From: Dehalococcoidales bacterium
GTDB lineage: Bacteria > Chloroflexota > Dehalococcoidia > Dehalococcoidales > UBA5760
Assembly: GCA_028716225.1 (NCBI GenBank)
Contig: JAQUQE010000001.1
Coordinates: 219,407-283,406, forward strand
Reading direction: 5' to 3'
Length of the DNA stretch: 64,000 nt
How positions within the stretch are numbered: position 1 is the first letter of the stretch; each line of letters begins with the position of its first letter. Positions 17,033-26,974 of the stretch are shown here, in pieces. The position numbers were made by a program, and so were the translations under genes. The notes under the pieces were generated by a model. That model made no database searches. It had not been told where the DNA came from and saw only the letters and a program-made list of their open reading frames with translations.

Positions 17033-18556
17033 TTATAATACCACCCGCCTCGGCCGGTACTGGATAGCCTCAGCCAGGTGATGGGCCTTGATTATCCCTG
17101 CATTTTCCAGATCAGCGATGGAGCGGGCCAGTTTCAGGATGCGATGGAAGGCGCGTGCGGAGAGGTAGAGCTGCTTCATAGCTGCCTTGAGCAGGCTACG
17201 TGCCGATTCTTCTGTCTGACAAAACTCTCTTACCTCGGTTGGCATCATTTCCGCATTACAGGTTAATCCGGTTCCCCGGAAACGCTCTTTCTGTATGGCA
17301 CGAGCCGCCTTGACCCTTTCCCGTGCTTTAGTTGATTCCTCCCCCAGTCTGTCATCGGCCAGTTTCTCGTAGTCAATATGGGGCACCTCGACGAAGATGT
17401 CAATACGGTCGATGAATGGACCACTGACGCGCTTCTGATACCGGGAGACCACTGCAGGAGAACAAGTACAGGCCCGGAATGGGTCGCCGTAGAAGCCGCA
17501 AGGGCAGGGGTTCATCGCACCGACCAGCATGAAGTTAGCCGGGAAGGTCAAGCTGCCCTGGGCCCGACTGATAGTAACTACCTTGTCCTCAAGAGGCTGA
17601 CGCAGCACCTCGAGAACAGAATGACCGAATTCAGGGAGTTCATCAAGGAACAGAACCCCGCGGTGGCTGAGGCTTATTTCCCCAGGTTTTGGCCAGTGCC
17701 CGACGCCGACCAGACCGGCGTTGGAGATGGTGTAGTGAGGAGAACGGAAGGGACGCTGCCTAATCAAGGGAGTATCTGTCGGTAGTAGACCGCTGATGCT
17801 GTAGATCTTGGTAACCTCCAGTGACTCCTCAAAATTCATTGGCGGCAGTATAGATGGTAGTGTACGTGCCAGTAATGTTTTACCACTACCCGGCGGCCCC
17901 ACCATGATAAGGTTATGCCCTCCGGAGGCAGCTACCTCCAAAGCACGCTTGACATGCTCCTGTCCCTTAATGTAAGCCAGGTCAGTAGCAACGAGATGAT
18001 CAGGAACAGATTCCAGGATACCACCGGCCTGGTATTCCGGTTGTGGTATCTCTCCCCTCAAATAACCGACCAGTTGTGCCAGCGAAGCAATGGGGATAAT
18101 CTTTATCCCTTCTATCAAGGATGCTTCTTTAGCATCGGCTTCAGGGACAATAAGAGTGGTAAACCCTTTCTCGCGGGCAAGCGCAGCCATAGGCAAGACA
18201 CCATGGGTATGGCGCAGGCTACCGTCCAGCGATAACTCACCGAGGATAACGGTATGAAAAACGTCGGCCTGTATCTGTTCGGAGCTTAAAAGTATACCAA
18301 CGGCAATGGGCAAATCATAGGATGGTCCGGCCTTCTTCAGGTTAGCAGGGGCAAGGTTAACCACTATACGCCGGTTGGGAAAGCTGCAGCCGGAGTGACG
18401 TATGGCGGCGCGAACCCGCTCCCGGGCTTCCTGGACAGCAGCATCGGGCAGACCGACGATAGTAAATGAGGGCAGTCCGGGTGAGATATCCACCTCAACC
18501 TCGATAGCAGCTCCCTCCAGTCCCACAACAGCACAGCTGATTACCTTGGCCAGCAT
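17033..18556 (-). CDS. comM: YifB/ComM family magnesium-chelatase-like AAA+ ATPase
   Basis: A 507-residue protein with the N-terminal ChlI-type domain (VGLPDAAVQEARERVRAAI), Walker A GPPGSGKTLLARTLPSILPP near residue 220, Walker B VLFLDELPEF, and the C-terminal Mg-chelatase segment with NPCPCGFYGDP and RIDIFVEVPH. In naturally transformable bacteria ComM is a hexameric branch-migration helicase that helps incorporate incoming DNA; whether this organism is transformable is not shown here. The start ATG at 18556 gives a full-length product. Confidence 0.93.
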   Translation of the reverse strand: MLAKVISCAVVGLEGAAIEVEVDISPGLPSFTIVGLPDAAVQEARERVRAAIRHSGCSFPNRRIVVNLAPANLKKAGPSYDLPIAVGILLSSEQIQADVFHTVILGELSLDGSLRHTHGVLPMAALAREKGFTTLIVPEADAKEASLIEGIKIIPIASLAQLVGYLRGEIPQPEYQAGGILESVPDHLVATDLAYIKGQEHVKRALEVAASGGHNLIMVGPPGSGKTLLARTLPSILPPMNFEESLEVTKIYSISGLLPTDTPLIRQRPFRSPHYTISNAGLVGVGHWPKPGEISLSHRGVLFLDELPEFGHSVLEVLRQPLEDKVVTISRAQGSLTFPANFMLVGAMNPCPCGFYGDPFRACTCSPAVVSRYQKRVSGPFIDRIDIFVEVPHIDYEKLADDRLGEESTKARERVKAARAIQKERFRGTGLTCNAEMMPTEVREFCQTEESARSLLKAAMKQLYLSARAFHRILKLARSIADLENAGIIKAHHLAEAIQYRPRRVVL

Positions 18557-18635
18557 GACTTTTTACCTTTCCTCTTGTACGACACCCCATTGTAGCGTAA
18601 ATAGATTCGGCACGCAAAGTATAGGGCCTACCTTC

Positions 18636-18665
18636 TTGACACAACCGCGTCCTTTGCCCTATACT
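18636..18665 (+). promoter_or_regulatory. Promoter for the gene at 18736
   Basis: TTGACA at 18636-18641 and TATACT at 18660-18665 with an 18-base spacer; predicted start near 18672. It leaves a leader of about 64 bases before the ATG. Confidence 0.6.
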
Positions 18666-18735
18666 ACTTTGCCTTGATGAACAATCGACAGCTACGAGAT
18701 ACTACTATATTTTGATGAACTGCCGGAGATAATAA

Positions 18736-19086
18736 ATGACCAGCATGAGCAATGAAACAGCCCTGGTAAAAAAGCCCTGGGAGCCCGCTACGGCCGGAAC
18801 CCTGAATGTAATATCGGGTTGCTTTGGAATCGGGGGCGGGATTTATTTTGCCACAATTGGTGAACTGGATTGGGACCTTCCTGCTCTGATTATTGCTATT
18901 GTCGGAGTGGTGGGCATTTCCAGGATAGCCTTGGGGGCAATTGCTCTAATCGGAGGGATATTTGCCAGAAGGAGAAAACTCTGGGAATTAGCGCTGGCCG
19001 GCTCTATCATAGCAATACTATGCGCACCCCCGTTAGGGATACTATCCACGATATTTGTTTCAATAGGCAAGAAGGAATTCAAATAG
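18736..19086 (+). CDS. Small multi-helix membrane protein, function unknown
   Basis: A 116-residue protein with three or four hydrophobic segments: LNVISGCFGIGGGIYFAT, ALIIAIVGVVGISRIALGAIALIGGIF, and LALAGSIIAILCAPPLGILSTIFVSI, ending in GKKEFK. The pattern of an ARRRKLWELALAGS loop and a final PLGILSTIFV helix is seen in many small uncharacterised membrane proteins of actinobacteria and Chloroflexota (from memory, not checked). No catalytic residues are evident. It has its own promoter and converges with the PH-like gene. Confidence 0.65.
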   Translation: MTSMSNETALVKKPWEPATAGTLNVISGCFGIGGGIYFATIGELDWDLPALIIAIVGVVGISRIALGAIALIGGIFARRRKLWELALAGSIIAILCAPPLGILSTIFVSIGKKEFK

Positions 19087-19116
19087 ACTTTTTTCGGAGT
19101 AGCGGGTGCCTCCATC

Positions 19117-19503
19117 CTATCTCAACATATGCTCCATAATTATGTTGTGAGCCAGATGGGCTTTATCTCCACCCCGGAATTCAAAGGTCTTGGGCTCAAG
19201 CCCTATCGTCTGGATAGTAAGGGTATCACTGACAAAGAAGCCGCTTCTAATGAAAAAACCCTTGTTGTCCTCACTAGCCACTGAAGCGATAAGAGCATAA
19301 GGAATGCTCACCAAGGCCTTCTTTTTCTTCATAAACGCTTTGTCATAGAAGATTATTCTCTTATCAGTAAACCCGATAAAACCGCTACCGGCACCTTTCA
19401 AATCAAAGACAGCTCGAATGGTCTCATCCGGCAGACATATCCCCTCAATCTTCTCTAACTGATCCTTTTTGTCCACCATGATATCCGGAGCCAGCTGTAC
19501 CAT
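19117..19503 (-). CDS. Bacterial PH-like domain protein
   Basis: A 128-residue soluble protein. KIEGICLPDETIRAVFDLKGAGSGFIGFTDKRIIFYDK followed by SIPYALIASVASED and a final helix NIIMEHML fits the bacterial pleckstrin-homology-like fold, in which a TDKRIIF strand is typical. Function in bacteria is generally unknown, possibly membrane or protein binding. The start at 19503 is set by a strong GGAGGTGA spaced correctly; a longer frame extends upstream into uvrA but has no binding site and unrelated sequence. Confidence 0.75.
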   Translation of the reverse strand: MVQLAPDIMVDKKDQLEKIEGICLPDETIRAVFDLKGAGSGFIGFTDKRIIFYDKAFMKKKKALVSIPYALIASVASEDNKGFFIRSGFFVSDTLTIQTIGLEPKTFEFRGGDKAHLAHNIIMEHMLR

Positions 19504-19582
19504 TATCCAATCACCTCCAGTAAACATAAAAGTGCCAACTATGACAGTATCAACACCCCAGATTATACCACTTCTTAATAAC

Positions 19583-19611
19583 TTGTTGTGCTCCAGTTCT
19601 GATGCTACAAT
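19583..19611 (+). promoter_or_regulatory. Putative uvrA promoter
   Basis: TTGTTG at 19583-19588 and TACAAT at 19606-19611 with a 17-base spacer; start expected near 19618, close to the ATG at 19636. I see no SOS-box-like palindrome overlapping it. Confidence 0.5.
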
Positions 19612-19635
19612 GAATCCAGGCAGGAAAATAATTAT

Positions 19636-22491
19636 ATGTCGCTTGACTCCATAATCGTCAGAGGTGCTCGTGAGCATAACCTGAAGGATATCAACGTCAC
19701 TATACCGCGTGACAAGCTGGTGGTTATCACCGGCGTTTCCGGATCTGGGAAGAGCTCGCTGGCCTTCGACACTATCTATGCCGAGGGACAACGCCGTTAC
19801 GTAGAATCCCTGTCGGCTTATGCCCGCCAGTTTCTAGGGCTGATGGAAAAACCGGATGTTGACTACATTGAGGGCCTGAGCCCGGCAGTTTCCGTCGACC
19901 AGAAAGGGGTAAGTCGAAACCCACGTTCTACAATGGGCACGATAACCGAAATCTATGATTACCTACGGCTGCTTTTTGCCCGGGTCGGGCACCCCCATTG
20001 TCCCCAGTGTGGGCGGGAGATTACAGTACAGACGATACAGCAGATTGTTGACGCCATCACCGCACTCCCCGAAGACAGCCACATCATGATTCTGGCGCCT
20101 CTGGTCAGGGATCGTAAGGGAGAATACCAAGCGGTGTTTGACGATTTACGTAAAACAGGCTACGTAAGGGTACGTATCGATGGTGACATTCATGACCTGT
20201 CCGAGCAATTACATCTGGACAAGAATAAGAAGCACTCTATTGAGTCTGTGGTCGACCGGCTAGTAGTCGGCCAGAGCGGGAGTCAGGATCGCATTACCGA
20301 TTCGGTGGAAACCTCTCTTAAGCTGGGGGCCGGGGTGATCCTGGTATCGATAGTTAATGGTGAGGAGATGCTCTTCTCAGAGCACTTTGCCTGTGTTCAC
20401 TGCGGCATCAGTCTTGGTGAAATTGCTCCAAGGACATTCAGCTTCAACAGCCCCCACGGTGCCTGCCCGGAATGCAGCGGCCTGGGCTTCAAACAGGAGT
20501 TGGATCCCGACCTTATTATTCCCAATAAGGATATCTCCATCGCCGACGGGGCTATCCATCCCTATCAATCCGGGTTCTGGTATCTTGAGCAGCTTGATGA
20601 CCTAGCCCGACGGCATGATTTTTCTCTCAATAACCCGGTTAGAAGTTTAACCAAGGAGCATCTTGATCTGATACTGTACGGCGAGAAGGGTGATCTGGTA
20701 AGTTATCGCAACCGCTTCGGCCGGGTAAGGCAATATTTCACCGGTTATGAGGGTATAATTCCGCGGCTGGAACGGTTATATCGCGATACGGATTCGGACA
20801 ACTCCCGGGCAGCACTGGAACGCTATATGACAACCAGGGAGTGCCCCGTCTGTAATGGCAAGCGCCTCAAGCCGGAGTCTCTGGCGGTAACTATCGGAGG
20901 CAAGAATATTATTGAGATCAGTTCGTTATCAGTATCCCAAGCCCTCAATTGGGTAAAAGCACTCAGAGAAGGTAAGCAGCCTATCCTGAGCCAGCGTGAA
21001 CAGATGATAGCCCACCAGATTATTAAAGAGATAACGGCACGGCTGGGTTTTCTCGAAGACGTCGGTTTGGACTATCTCACATTAGACCGCCCCTCGGCCA
21101 CCTTGAGCGGTGGAGAAGCGCAACGAATTCGCCTAGCTACCCAGATCGGGAGCGGACTGATGGGCGTACTCTACATCTGTGATGAGCCAACGGTAGGTCT
21201 GCACCCCGCCGACGACTTCCGGCTGATTCAGACACTGAAGAGACTAAGAGATCTGGGCAATACGGTACTGGTTGTAGAACATGATGAGGCCATGATGCGA
21301 GCTGCCGACCATATTATTGATATGGGGCCCGGTGCCGGAGAGCATGGCGGAAGGATTATCGCCAGCGGCACCCTGCACGATATCATAAAAGCGAAAGATT
21401 CGATAACCGGCCAGTATCTTAGCGGAAAGAAGCGAATTCCCCTACCCGATCAACGCCGCCCCGGCTCCGGGGAGGAGTTGATGATAAAAGGGGCCAGACA
21501 GAATAATCTGAAGAATATTGATGTCCGTATCCCGCTGGGCAGGTTTATCTGTATTACCGGCGTGTCGGGCAGCGGCAAGAGCACCCTCATTAATACAGTC
21601 CTCTACCGGAACCTGGCGCAGACGCTTTACCGATCCAGGGAAAGAGCCGGTGATTGTGACGGCGTCTTCGGTATGGAACATATCGATAAGGTAATCAATA
21701 TCGACCAGTCGCCAATCGGACGCACTCCGCGCAGCAATCCGGCCACCTATACCGGTACCTTTACCCCTATCCGTGAGCTTTTCGCCACTGTCCCCGAGGC
21801 CCGCATGAGAGGCTATGCGCCGGGAAGGTTCTCATTCAATGTTAAGGGCGGACGCTGTGAGTCATGCCGCGGGGATGGCTTTACCCAGATTGAGATGCAG
21901 TTTTTACCCGATGTTACCGTCCCCTGTGAAGTGTGCCAGGGCAAGCGTTACAACCGTGAAGCACTGGAGATTAGATTCAAGGGTAAGAATATCGCCGAGG
22001 TGCTCGATATGACCATTGAGCAAGCCCGCTCCTTTTTTGAACACTTCCCCAAGATAAAGAACAAGCTAAGCACCCTCTGCGATGTCGGACTGGGCTATAT
22101 GTGCCTGGGCCAGCCGGCGCCGACACTATCCGGCGGTGAAGCACAACGGGTAAAGTTATCCACCGAGCTGTCAAAGCGGTCAACCGGGCGGACACTATAT
22201 ATTCTCGATGAACCGACTACCGGACTTGCCTTCGACGATGTGGCGGCACTGCTAAGGGTACTGCAGCGGCTGGTTGACGGAGGTAATACGGTGATTGTTA
22301 TCGAGCACCACCTGGATGTAATAAAGAACGCCGATTATATCATTGACCTCGGACCAGGGGCAGGCGACCACGGCGGCTACATAATCGCCAGCGGCACACC
22401 AGAGGAGGTTACGCAGCAGGCATCATCAATAACCGGACAGTATCTGGTCAAAGCATTGACCAATGGTGTAGAATATAAACTGAAAGACTGA
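19636..22491 (+). CDS. uvrA: Excinuclease ABC subunit A
   Basis: DNA-damage sensor of nucleotide excision repair; it loads UvrB at lesions. The 951-residue protein has two ABC ATPase modules: Walker [15 protein letters not shown] near residue 33 and [12 protein letters not shown] near residue 645, with signature [12 protein letters not shown] and [12 protein letters not shown], and Walker [12 protein letters not shown] and ILDEPTTGL. Zinc-binding CxxC pairs are present in both halves (CPQC, CVHCG/CPEC, CESC, CEVC). Length and layout are those of a complete UvrA. The partner uvrB is not in the window. Confidence 0.98.
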   Translation: MSLDSIIVRGAREHNLKDINVTIPRDKLVVITGVSGSGKSSLAFDTIYAEGQRRYVESLSAYARQFLGLMEKPDVDYIEGLSPAVSVDQKGVSRNPRSTMGTITEIYDYLRLLFARVGHPHCPQCGREITVQTIQQIVDAITALPEDSHIMILAPLVRDRKGEYQAVFDDLRKTGYVRVRIDGDIHDLSEQLHLDKNKKHSIESVVDRLVVGQSGSQDRITDSVETSLKLGAGVILVSIVNGEEMLFSEHFACVHCGISLGEIAPRTFSFNSPHGACPECSGLGFKQELDPDLIIPNKDISIADGAIHPYQSGFWYLEQLDDLARRHDFSLNNPVRSLTKEHLDLILYGEKGDLVSYRNRFGRVRQYFTGYEGIIPRLERLYRDTDSDNSRAALERYMTTRECPVCNGKRLKPESLAVTIGGKNIIEISSLSVSQALNWVKALREGKQPILSQREQMIAHQIIKEITARLGFLEDVGLDYLTLDRPSATLSGGEAQRIRLATQIGSGLMGVLYICDEPTVGLHPADDFRLIQTLKRLRDLGNTVLVVEHDEAMMRAADHIIDMGPGAGEHGGRIIASGTLHDIIKAKDSITGQYLSGKKRIPLPDQRRPGSGEELMIKGARQNNLKNIDVRIPLGRFICITGVSGSGKSTLINTVLYRNLAQTLYRSRERAGDCDGVFGMEHIDKVINIDQSPIGRTPRSNPATYTGTFTPIRELFATVPEARMRGYAPGRFSFNVKGGRCESCRGDGFTQIEMQFLPDVTVPCEVCQGKRYNREALEIRFKGKNIAEVLDMTIEQARSFFEHFPKIKNKLSTLCDVGLGYMCLGQPAPTLSGGEAQRVKLSTELSKRSTGRTLYILDEPTTGLAFDDVAALLRVLQRLVDGGNTVIVIEHHLDVIKNADYIIDLGPGAGDHGGYIIASGTPEEVTQQASSITGQYLVKALTNGVEYKLKD

Positions 22492-22545
22492 CTACTTCCG
22501 TCCGGCAGTACTTTCCGGTTGTTCGCGGTAAAACGGGGATGATAG

Positions 22546-23097
22546 ATGAATAGAAAAGAAGTACTCGAATCGATTAATGAGAACGTAGAGAACAAAAACC
22601 TGCTGAAACATATGCTGGCCACCGAGGCAATAATGCGGGCTCTGGCCAAGCGTCTCAGTGAGAATGAAGACGAGTGGGGGCTGACCGGGCTGCTGCATGA
22701 TATCGACGTAGAGCTTACCGATGGTGATGAGAACAGCCACAGTAAGCTGGGAGCCGACCTCGCCAGCGAACTGGGAGCCAGCAAGGAAATGGTGCACGCC
22801 ATCCTCTGTCATAATGCCGCGCATGGACTCCCCTGTGAGACAAAGCTGGATAAGGCCCTGTTCTGCGCCGACCCGCTGACCGGCCTCATTACAGCGTCGG
22901 CCCTGGTCCGGGCCGATAAAAAGCTAGCCGGGCTTGAAACCAAATCAGTACTTAAGAGATTCAAGGAAAAGGCCTTCGCCGCCGGTGCCAACAGAGAACA
23001 TATTGCATCATGCCAGGGGCTTGGCATTGAGATCGAAGAGTTTGTTTCCCTGGGGCTTAAGGCAATGCAGGACATCGCCGGTAACCTGGGCCTATGA
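22546..23097 (+). CDS. HD-domain (HDIG-type) phosphohydrolase
   Basis: A 183-residue protein: KHMLATEAIMRALAKRL supplies the first His, LTGLLHDIDVE the HD pair, and HAILCHNAAH and CADPLTGLI further metal-site residues. This is the short HD family, often annotated as a predicted hydrolase of phosphomonoesters or nucleotides; substrate unknown. GGGG before ATG 22546 at suitable distance supports the start. It follows uvrA by 54 bases and may share its transcript. Confidence 0.85.
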   Translation: MNRKEVLESINENVENKNLLKHMLATEAIMRALAKRLSENEDEWGLTGLLHDIDVELTDGDENSHSKLGADLASELGASKEMVHAILCHNAAHGLPCETKLDKALFCADPLTGLITASALVRADKKLAGLETKSVLKRFKEKAFAAGANREHIASCQGLGIEIEEFVSLGLKAMQDIAGNLGL

Positions 23098-23105
23098 TAC
23101 CGCCC

Positions 23106-25676
23106 CTAGTTAACTTCCAGTGTGGACCCGTCCGCGGTTTTCCTGACATTAATGCGGGTGGGAAAAGCATCTCTGAGTTCTTCGATATGGGTTATCACCA
23201 GTATCTTTTCAAAGTCATCCTGAATTGAGGTTATCGCTTCCTTAATCTTCTCTATACCAATGCTGTCCTGCGTACCGAAACCCTCATCAATTACCAGAGT
23301 GGGTAGTGGTGCCCCCGCCCGTCTGGCCAGTAGTCTGGACAATGCGATACGAATGGCAAAGTTAATCCGGAAGGCTTCACCACCACTGAACATTTCATAA
23401 TCTCGTGTTCCCAGCTCATCCGAAATTTTAATGTCCAGGGTCTCCACCACACTCCCCGACTTTGTCCCCCTCTGTGTTTCCATCTTAACGTGCATTCTAT
23501 TATCAGTCATATGAGACAATAATTGGTTGGTTTCCATTTCAATCTCAGGAAGAGCGCTCTCAATCAGCAATGCCTGGACTCCCCTTTTCCCAAAGGCCTG
23601 AGCCAGCTCCTGATAGATACTCCCCTCTCTTATTGCCTGGGTAAGTAATTTTTCCTTTTCCTGTAACTTTATGTCAAGTTCTCGGCAGCGCTTCAGTTTC
23701 TCTTTAAGACCCCCCAGTGCTTCCTGGGCCTGTTTCTGCAGCGCTGTCTGCGACTCATATTCTGCTTCCGCTCGGGTCAGCTCAGCGACAATCACAGGCA
23801 GTTGTGCCAGTTGTTTACTCATGACCTCCTTTTTACGGTGGTCACTTTCCAAGCTACAGCGCAGTTCACGAGACGCCTCCTTTGCCTGACCAACGGCCTC
23901 CTGTGCCTGGCTGATGAGCCTTTCTGCTTCCTCAAGCTTCTGTTTGAGCCCTCCGTACCGCTCCAAATCAACCAAGCGCCGACGTGATTCTTCATGCTGG
24001 TCAGGGCTGTAGCCCAGTGCCGCCAGTTCCTCTTCGATATGTTCCAGCGCCTGTTGCTCGACGGTAGCGAAATCCCTACTGGTCAGATGTTCTTCAATAC
24101 CGGCAAGAACTCCCCTGGTCTCCTTGAGCTTGTCGCTGGCATGTTCAGCCCGGCTGATCTCCTGACGCAGAGCTTCAACTCGACTTTGAAGGGAAACCCT
24201 GTCCCGATTTAGATCGGCCTCAAGCAGAACGATTTCCCTCTCACTCTGTTCAAGCTCCGCCTTCTTCTGCTCAAGCTCGATCCTATTCAGCTTGAGTGAC
24301 TCGACCTTCCCCTGCTTTTCACCGTTATACTTGATCTCAATCAGCTTTAAGCCATCCTCGGCAAGCTCCGTCTCGCAGAGGGGACATTTATTCCCTTCCT
24401 TAGTAAGCAGGAGGCCAAGCTTCTCCTCCATCTCCTTTATTTCACGTTCCAGGTGAATTTTGTTAGACTCCAGGTGATTCAGTCGAGTCATAAGCTCCCG
24501 GGAGACCTGCTTCTTACCCTGCAGTCCCTCTCCTCTCTCCGACAGTCGATCCAGACGCGCCTGTGTATCATACAGGTCTTGCTTTAGCGAGGGTAGGCTT
24601 TGTACAATGGTCTCCAGTTCACTCACCTGGTTCTGGGCTACAGCATGGTCTTTCAGTAGTGCCTGCCCGGCCCGGGTAATGCTCATCTCTATCTGGTGTT
24701 TGTGCTCGTTCATCATGTTGACCTGCCCCAGTTTCCGGTTAAGTTCATCAATCATTTGTTTGGCTACAGTAAAACTCCGGTAGCCTTCTTCTATTACCGG
24801 ACGTTGATCAAGCAGATCCTGATACTCCTGAATGCGTCGGAGGTGTTGTCCAATCTGCCCATCCCAGCGCTCCAGGTCCTGTGCTGTCTTATCGATATGC
24901 TCCTCCAGTTGTATCAGCTGCTGTTTCTTATTTTCCAGAGCCTCCCTTTTTTGTCTGATGCCGTCAAGACTGGCCTTCTGCCCGACCATATGCTCTTCAA
25001 TATCGGCAAGCTGCCCCGACCCGGCTTCAAATTCAGCCCGCCAAACCGGCTCCTGACTCAATTCACCGGTTATCTCTCGAATGGTGCCTTCCATCTGCTC
25101 CCTTACCATTTGATACTCTTTAGACCGGTCTTTGGCCCGCTCAGCCAGTCCATCGTAGAAAGAAAGGCCCAGGATATCAGCCAGCACCTGCTTGCGTTCG
25201 AGGGGACGTTTAACGGTAAAAGCATCGGCACGCCCCTGCAGGAGAAGGGAGCTATTGACAAAAGTCTGATAGTCCATATGCAGGATATCGATAATCGCCT
25301 GCTGGGTCTGGGTAATAGTGTTTCCGGTAATAGTACGGAAACCGTCCCCATCGGCTATCTGGAGCTCCAGGAGTGTCCTACCCTGCCCACCACTCTTCTT
25401 CGGTCGAGCGTGCCGGCGGATAATACGATACGGCTGCCCACCGATAGCGAAGTCAAACTCCACCCACATCTCAGTCTGACCCAGATGGATGAGGTCATCA
25501 TCGCTCTTGGCTCTGGTCTTCCCCCATAGCGCCCAGGTAATAGCGTCAACCAGGGTTGATTTGCCGTTGCCATTATCCCCTGATATACAGGCAGTGTGAA
25601 TACCATCAAAGGAGAGTGGCGGCACGTTATCCCGGTAGCACATGAAGTTATGTAGCGACAGCTTGATAGGAATCAT
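23106..25676 (-). CDS. sbcC: SbcC/Rad50-like exonuclease ATPase subunit
   Basis: SMC-like ATPase of the SbcCD (Rad50-Mre11) complex that processes DNA ends and hairpins. The N-terminus has HNFMCYRDNVPPLSF and Walker A GDNGNGKSTLVDAI; about 700 residues of coiled coil follow, broken by the zinc hook CPLC at residues 431-434; the C-terminus has signature MFSGGEAFRINFAIRIALS and Walker B LPTLVIDEGFGTQD. The 856 residues are typical of the shorter Rad50/SbcC forms. No sbcD/mre11 gene is adjacent: the upstream neighbour is a small membrane peptide. Confidence 0.94.
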   Translation of the reverse strand: MIPIKLSLHNFMCYRDNVPPLSFDGIHTACISGDNGNGKSTLVDAITWALWGKTRAKSDDDLIHLGQTEMWVEFDFAIGGQPYRIIRRHARPKKSGGQGRTLLELQIADGDGFRTITGNTITQTQQAIIDILHMDYQTFVNSSLLLQGRADAFTVKRPLERKQVLADILGLSFYDGLAERAKDRSKEYQMVREQMEGTIREITGELSQEPVWRAEFEAGSGQLADIEEHMVGQKASLDGIRQKREALENKKQQLIQLEEHIDKTAQDLERWDGQIGQHLRRIQEYQDLLDQRPVIEEGYRSFTVAKQMIDELNRKLGQVNMMNEHKHQIEMSITRAGQALLKDHAVAQNQVSELETIVQSLPSLKQDLYDTQARLDRLSERGEGLQGKKQVSRELMTRLNHLESNKIHLEREIKEMEEKLGLLLTKEGNKCPLCETELAEDGLKLIEIKYNGEKQGKVESLKLNRIELEQKKAELEQSEREIVLLEADLNRDRVSLQSRVEALRQEISRAEHASDKLKETRGVLAGIEEHLTSRDFATVEQQALEHIEEELAALGYSPDQHEESRRRLVDLERYGGLKQKLEEAERLISQAQEAVGQAKEASRELRCSLESDHRKKEVMSKQLAQLPVIVAELTRAEAEYESQTALQKQAQEALGGLKEKLKRCRELDIKLQEKEKLLTQAIREGSIYQELAQAFGKRGVQALLIESALPEIEMETNQLLSHMTDNRMHVKMETQRGTKSGSVVETLDIKISDELGTRDYEMFSGGEAFRINFAIRIALSRLLARRAGAPLPTLVIDEGFGTQDSIGIEKIKEAITSIQDDFEKILVITHIEELRDAFPTRINVRKTADGSTLEVN

Positions 25677-25760
25677 CGCTAAAGCCTTGACAACGCAGCT
25701 TTAGTTACGTTAAGTTTCATAGACCACTTTTCGATTTGTCTTGCCGGCCGTGGTATCTTT

Positions 25761-25907
25761 TCAACAGCCGACAAAATAGAATATTCCGATGATGATAAGG
25801 TAGATGCCGATCAGATAGGCAAGCACCCGGGGTTTGACCAAAATGACGATGCCAAAGACAATAGCGATGATAGCGGAAATGAAGCCAGGGTTTAGGCCGA
25901 TATCCAT
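25761..25907 (-). CDS. DUF3096-like small membrane protein
   Basis: A 48-residue protein, MDIGLNPGFISAIIAIVFG onward, with two membrane helices split by VKPRVLAYLIG and ending in IFYFVGC. The pattern of a helix, a (W/K)PR(L/V)L turn and a LIGIYLIIIGI helix matches the DUF3096 family of about 50 residues; function unknown. AGGGGGC lies just before the ATG at 25907, and a strong promoter (25936-25964) lies upstream, so it is an expressed gene and not a random frame. Confidence 0.8.
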   Translation of the reverse strand: MDIGLNPGFISAIIAIVFGIVILVKPRVLAYLIGIYLIIIGIFYFVGC

Positions 25908-25935
25908 GGTTGCCCCCTCGGTCAAGTGTTTTTAG

Positions 25936-25964
25936 ATTATAGATTAGTCTTCGAGTTTTGTCTA
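25936..25964 (-). promoter_or_regulatory. Promoter of the DUF3096-like gene
   Basis: On the minus strand TAGACA (25964-25959) and a perfect TATAAT (25941-25936) are 17 bases apart. Transcription would start near 25929. Confidence 0.7.
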
Positions 25965-25998
25965 TAGATAGAATTAACGGACTAATGGTTGAGGTTAA

Positions 25999-26955
25999 AT
26001 GTCTCCTTCTCGCAGTCAATTAAGCAGTGTCATCTTGATGGGAGCCAGAAAAGGGCGAAAAAGCTTTGTCTGGATTTGCAAACTGCTCATCCCTATCTCT
26101 TTCCTGGCAGTAATAATCCAGTGGAGCGGCTGGCTCTACCAGGTAATGCCTCTCCTGGACCCGATAATGCAGCTGATAAACCTTCCCGGTGCAGCCGCGT
26201 TACCTATTCTCAGCGGAATGCTCATCGGTCCTTACACCACCATTGCCATGATGTCGGTGCTTCCGTTCAGCTTAGGCCAGATGACCCTGATTGCCGTCTG
26301 TACTATGATTGCCCATAGCCTTATCATCGAGAGCGCTATCCAGCACAGGTCCGGTATCCATGCCGCCAAAATAACTCTGATCCGCATCGGTGGTGCGATT
26401 CTGGCCGTATTGATTGTTTCCCAGTTCTTTCCCAACACCGCACAAGACATTGTCATACCAGATGCTTTCACTGCCAGCGCACCTTTTACCCAGGTACTGA
26501 AGGTCTGGGGTATTGAGACGGGGTGGCTGCTTGCTAAAATATTCGGCATCGTCATGGCGGTAATGATCGGGCTGGAGTCTCTGAGATCTCTGGGCTGGGT
26601 TGAAAACCTGATCAAGGTCTTCCAGCCCGTGATGCATATCCTCGGGCTTTCCCGCCGGGCCGCCATGCTCTGGATAACCGCCGTCCTTTTCGGCGTACTG
26701 TACGGGGGTGCTGTCATCATTGAAGAAGCCGGCAGAGCAGGCTTGAGCAAGGGCGAACTGGAAGACCTTCATATCTCCATCGGCATCAACCACAGCATGA
26801 TTGAGGACCCTGCACTATACCTGGCGCTGGGACTGAATGCCTTCTGGCTGTGGATACCCAGATTAGTCACAGCAATTATCGCGGTCCAGGTATACCATGT
26901 CGTGAGATACCTTAAGGGGAAATATCTTCAATGGCAGACGACAAGAGTAGAATGA
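25999..26955 (+). CDS. Nucleoside-recognition/Gate-domain membrane protein
   Basis: A 318-residue integral membrane protein with about eight hydrophobic segments. Segments such as SGMLIGPYTTIAMMSVLPFSLGQ, LWITAVLFGVLYGGAVIIEEA and NHSMIEDPALYLALGLNAFWLWIPR recall the Gate (nucleoside recognition) domain shared by SpmA/SpmB, FeoB and concentrative nucleoside transporters, including a duplicated helix-turn with an NHS motif. Transported substrate unknown. It is a single gene between the divergent DUF3096-like gene and convergent rpoD. Confidence 0.75.
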   Translation: MSPSRSQLSSVILMGARKGRKSFVWICKLLIPISFLAVIIQWSGWLYQVMPLLDPIMQLINLPGAAALPILSGMLIGPYTTIAMMSVLPFSLGQMTLIAVCTMIAHSLIIESAIQHRSGIHAAKITLIRIGGAILAVLIVSQFFPNTAQDIVIPDAFTASAPFTQVLKVWGIETGWLLAKIFGIVMAVMIGLESLRSLGWVENLIKVFQPVMHILGLSRRAAMLWITAVLFGVLYGGAVIIEEAGRAGLSKGELEDLHISIGINHSMIEDPALYLALGLNAFWLWIPRLVTAIIAVQVYHVVRYLKGKYLQWQTTRVE

Positions 26956-26974
26956 TACAACCCGTACGGATCTC

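Noticed and set aside
19504-19791. N-terminal extension of the PH-like protein
   Set aside because: It would overlap the start of uvrA and lacks a binding site; GGAGGTGA marks the start at 19503.
24696-25529. Open frame of 277 codons on the plus strand
   Set aside because: Antisense to the N-terminal third of sbcC, whose motifs are unmistakable; the composition is that of a shadow frame.
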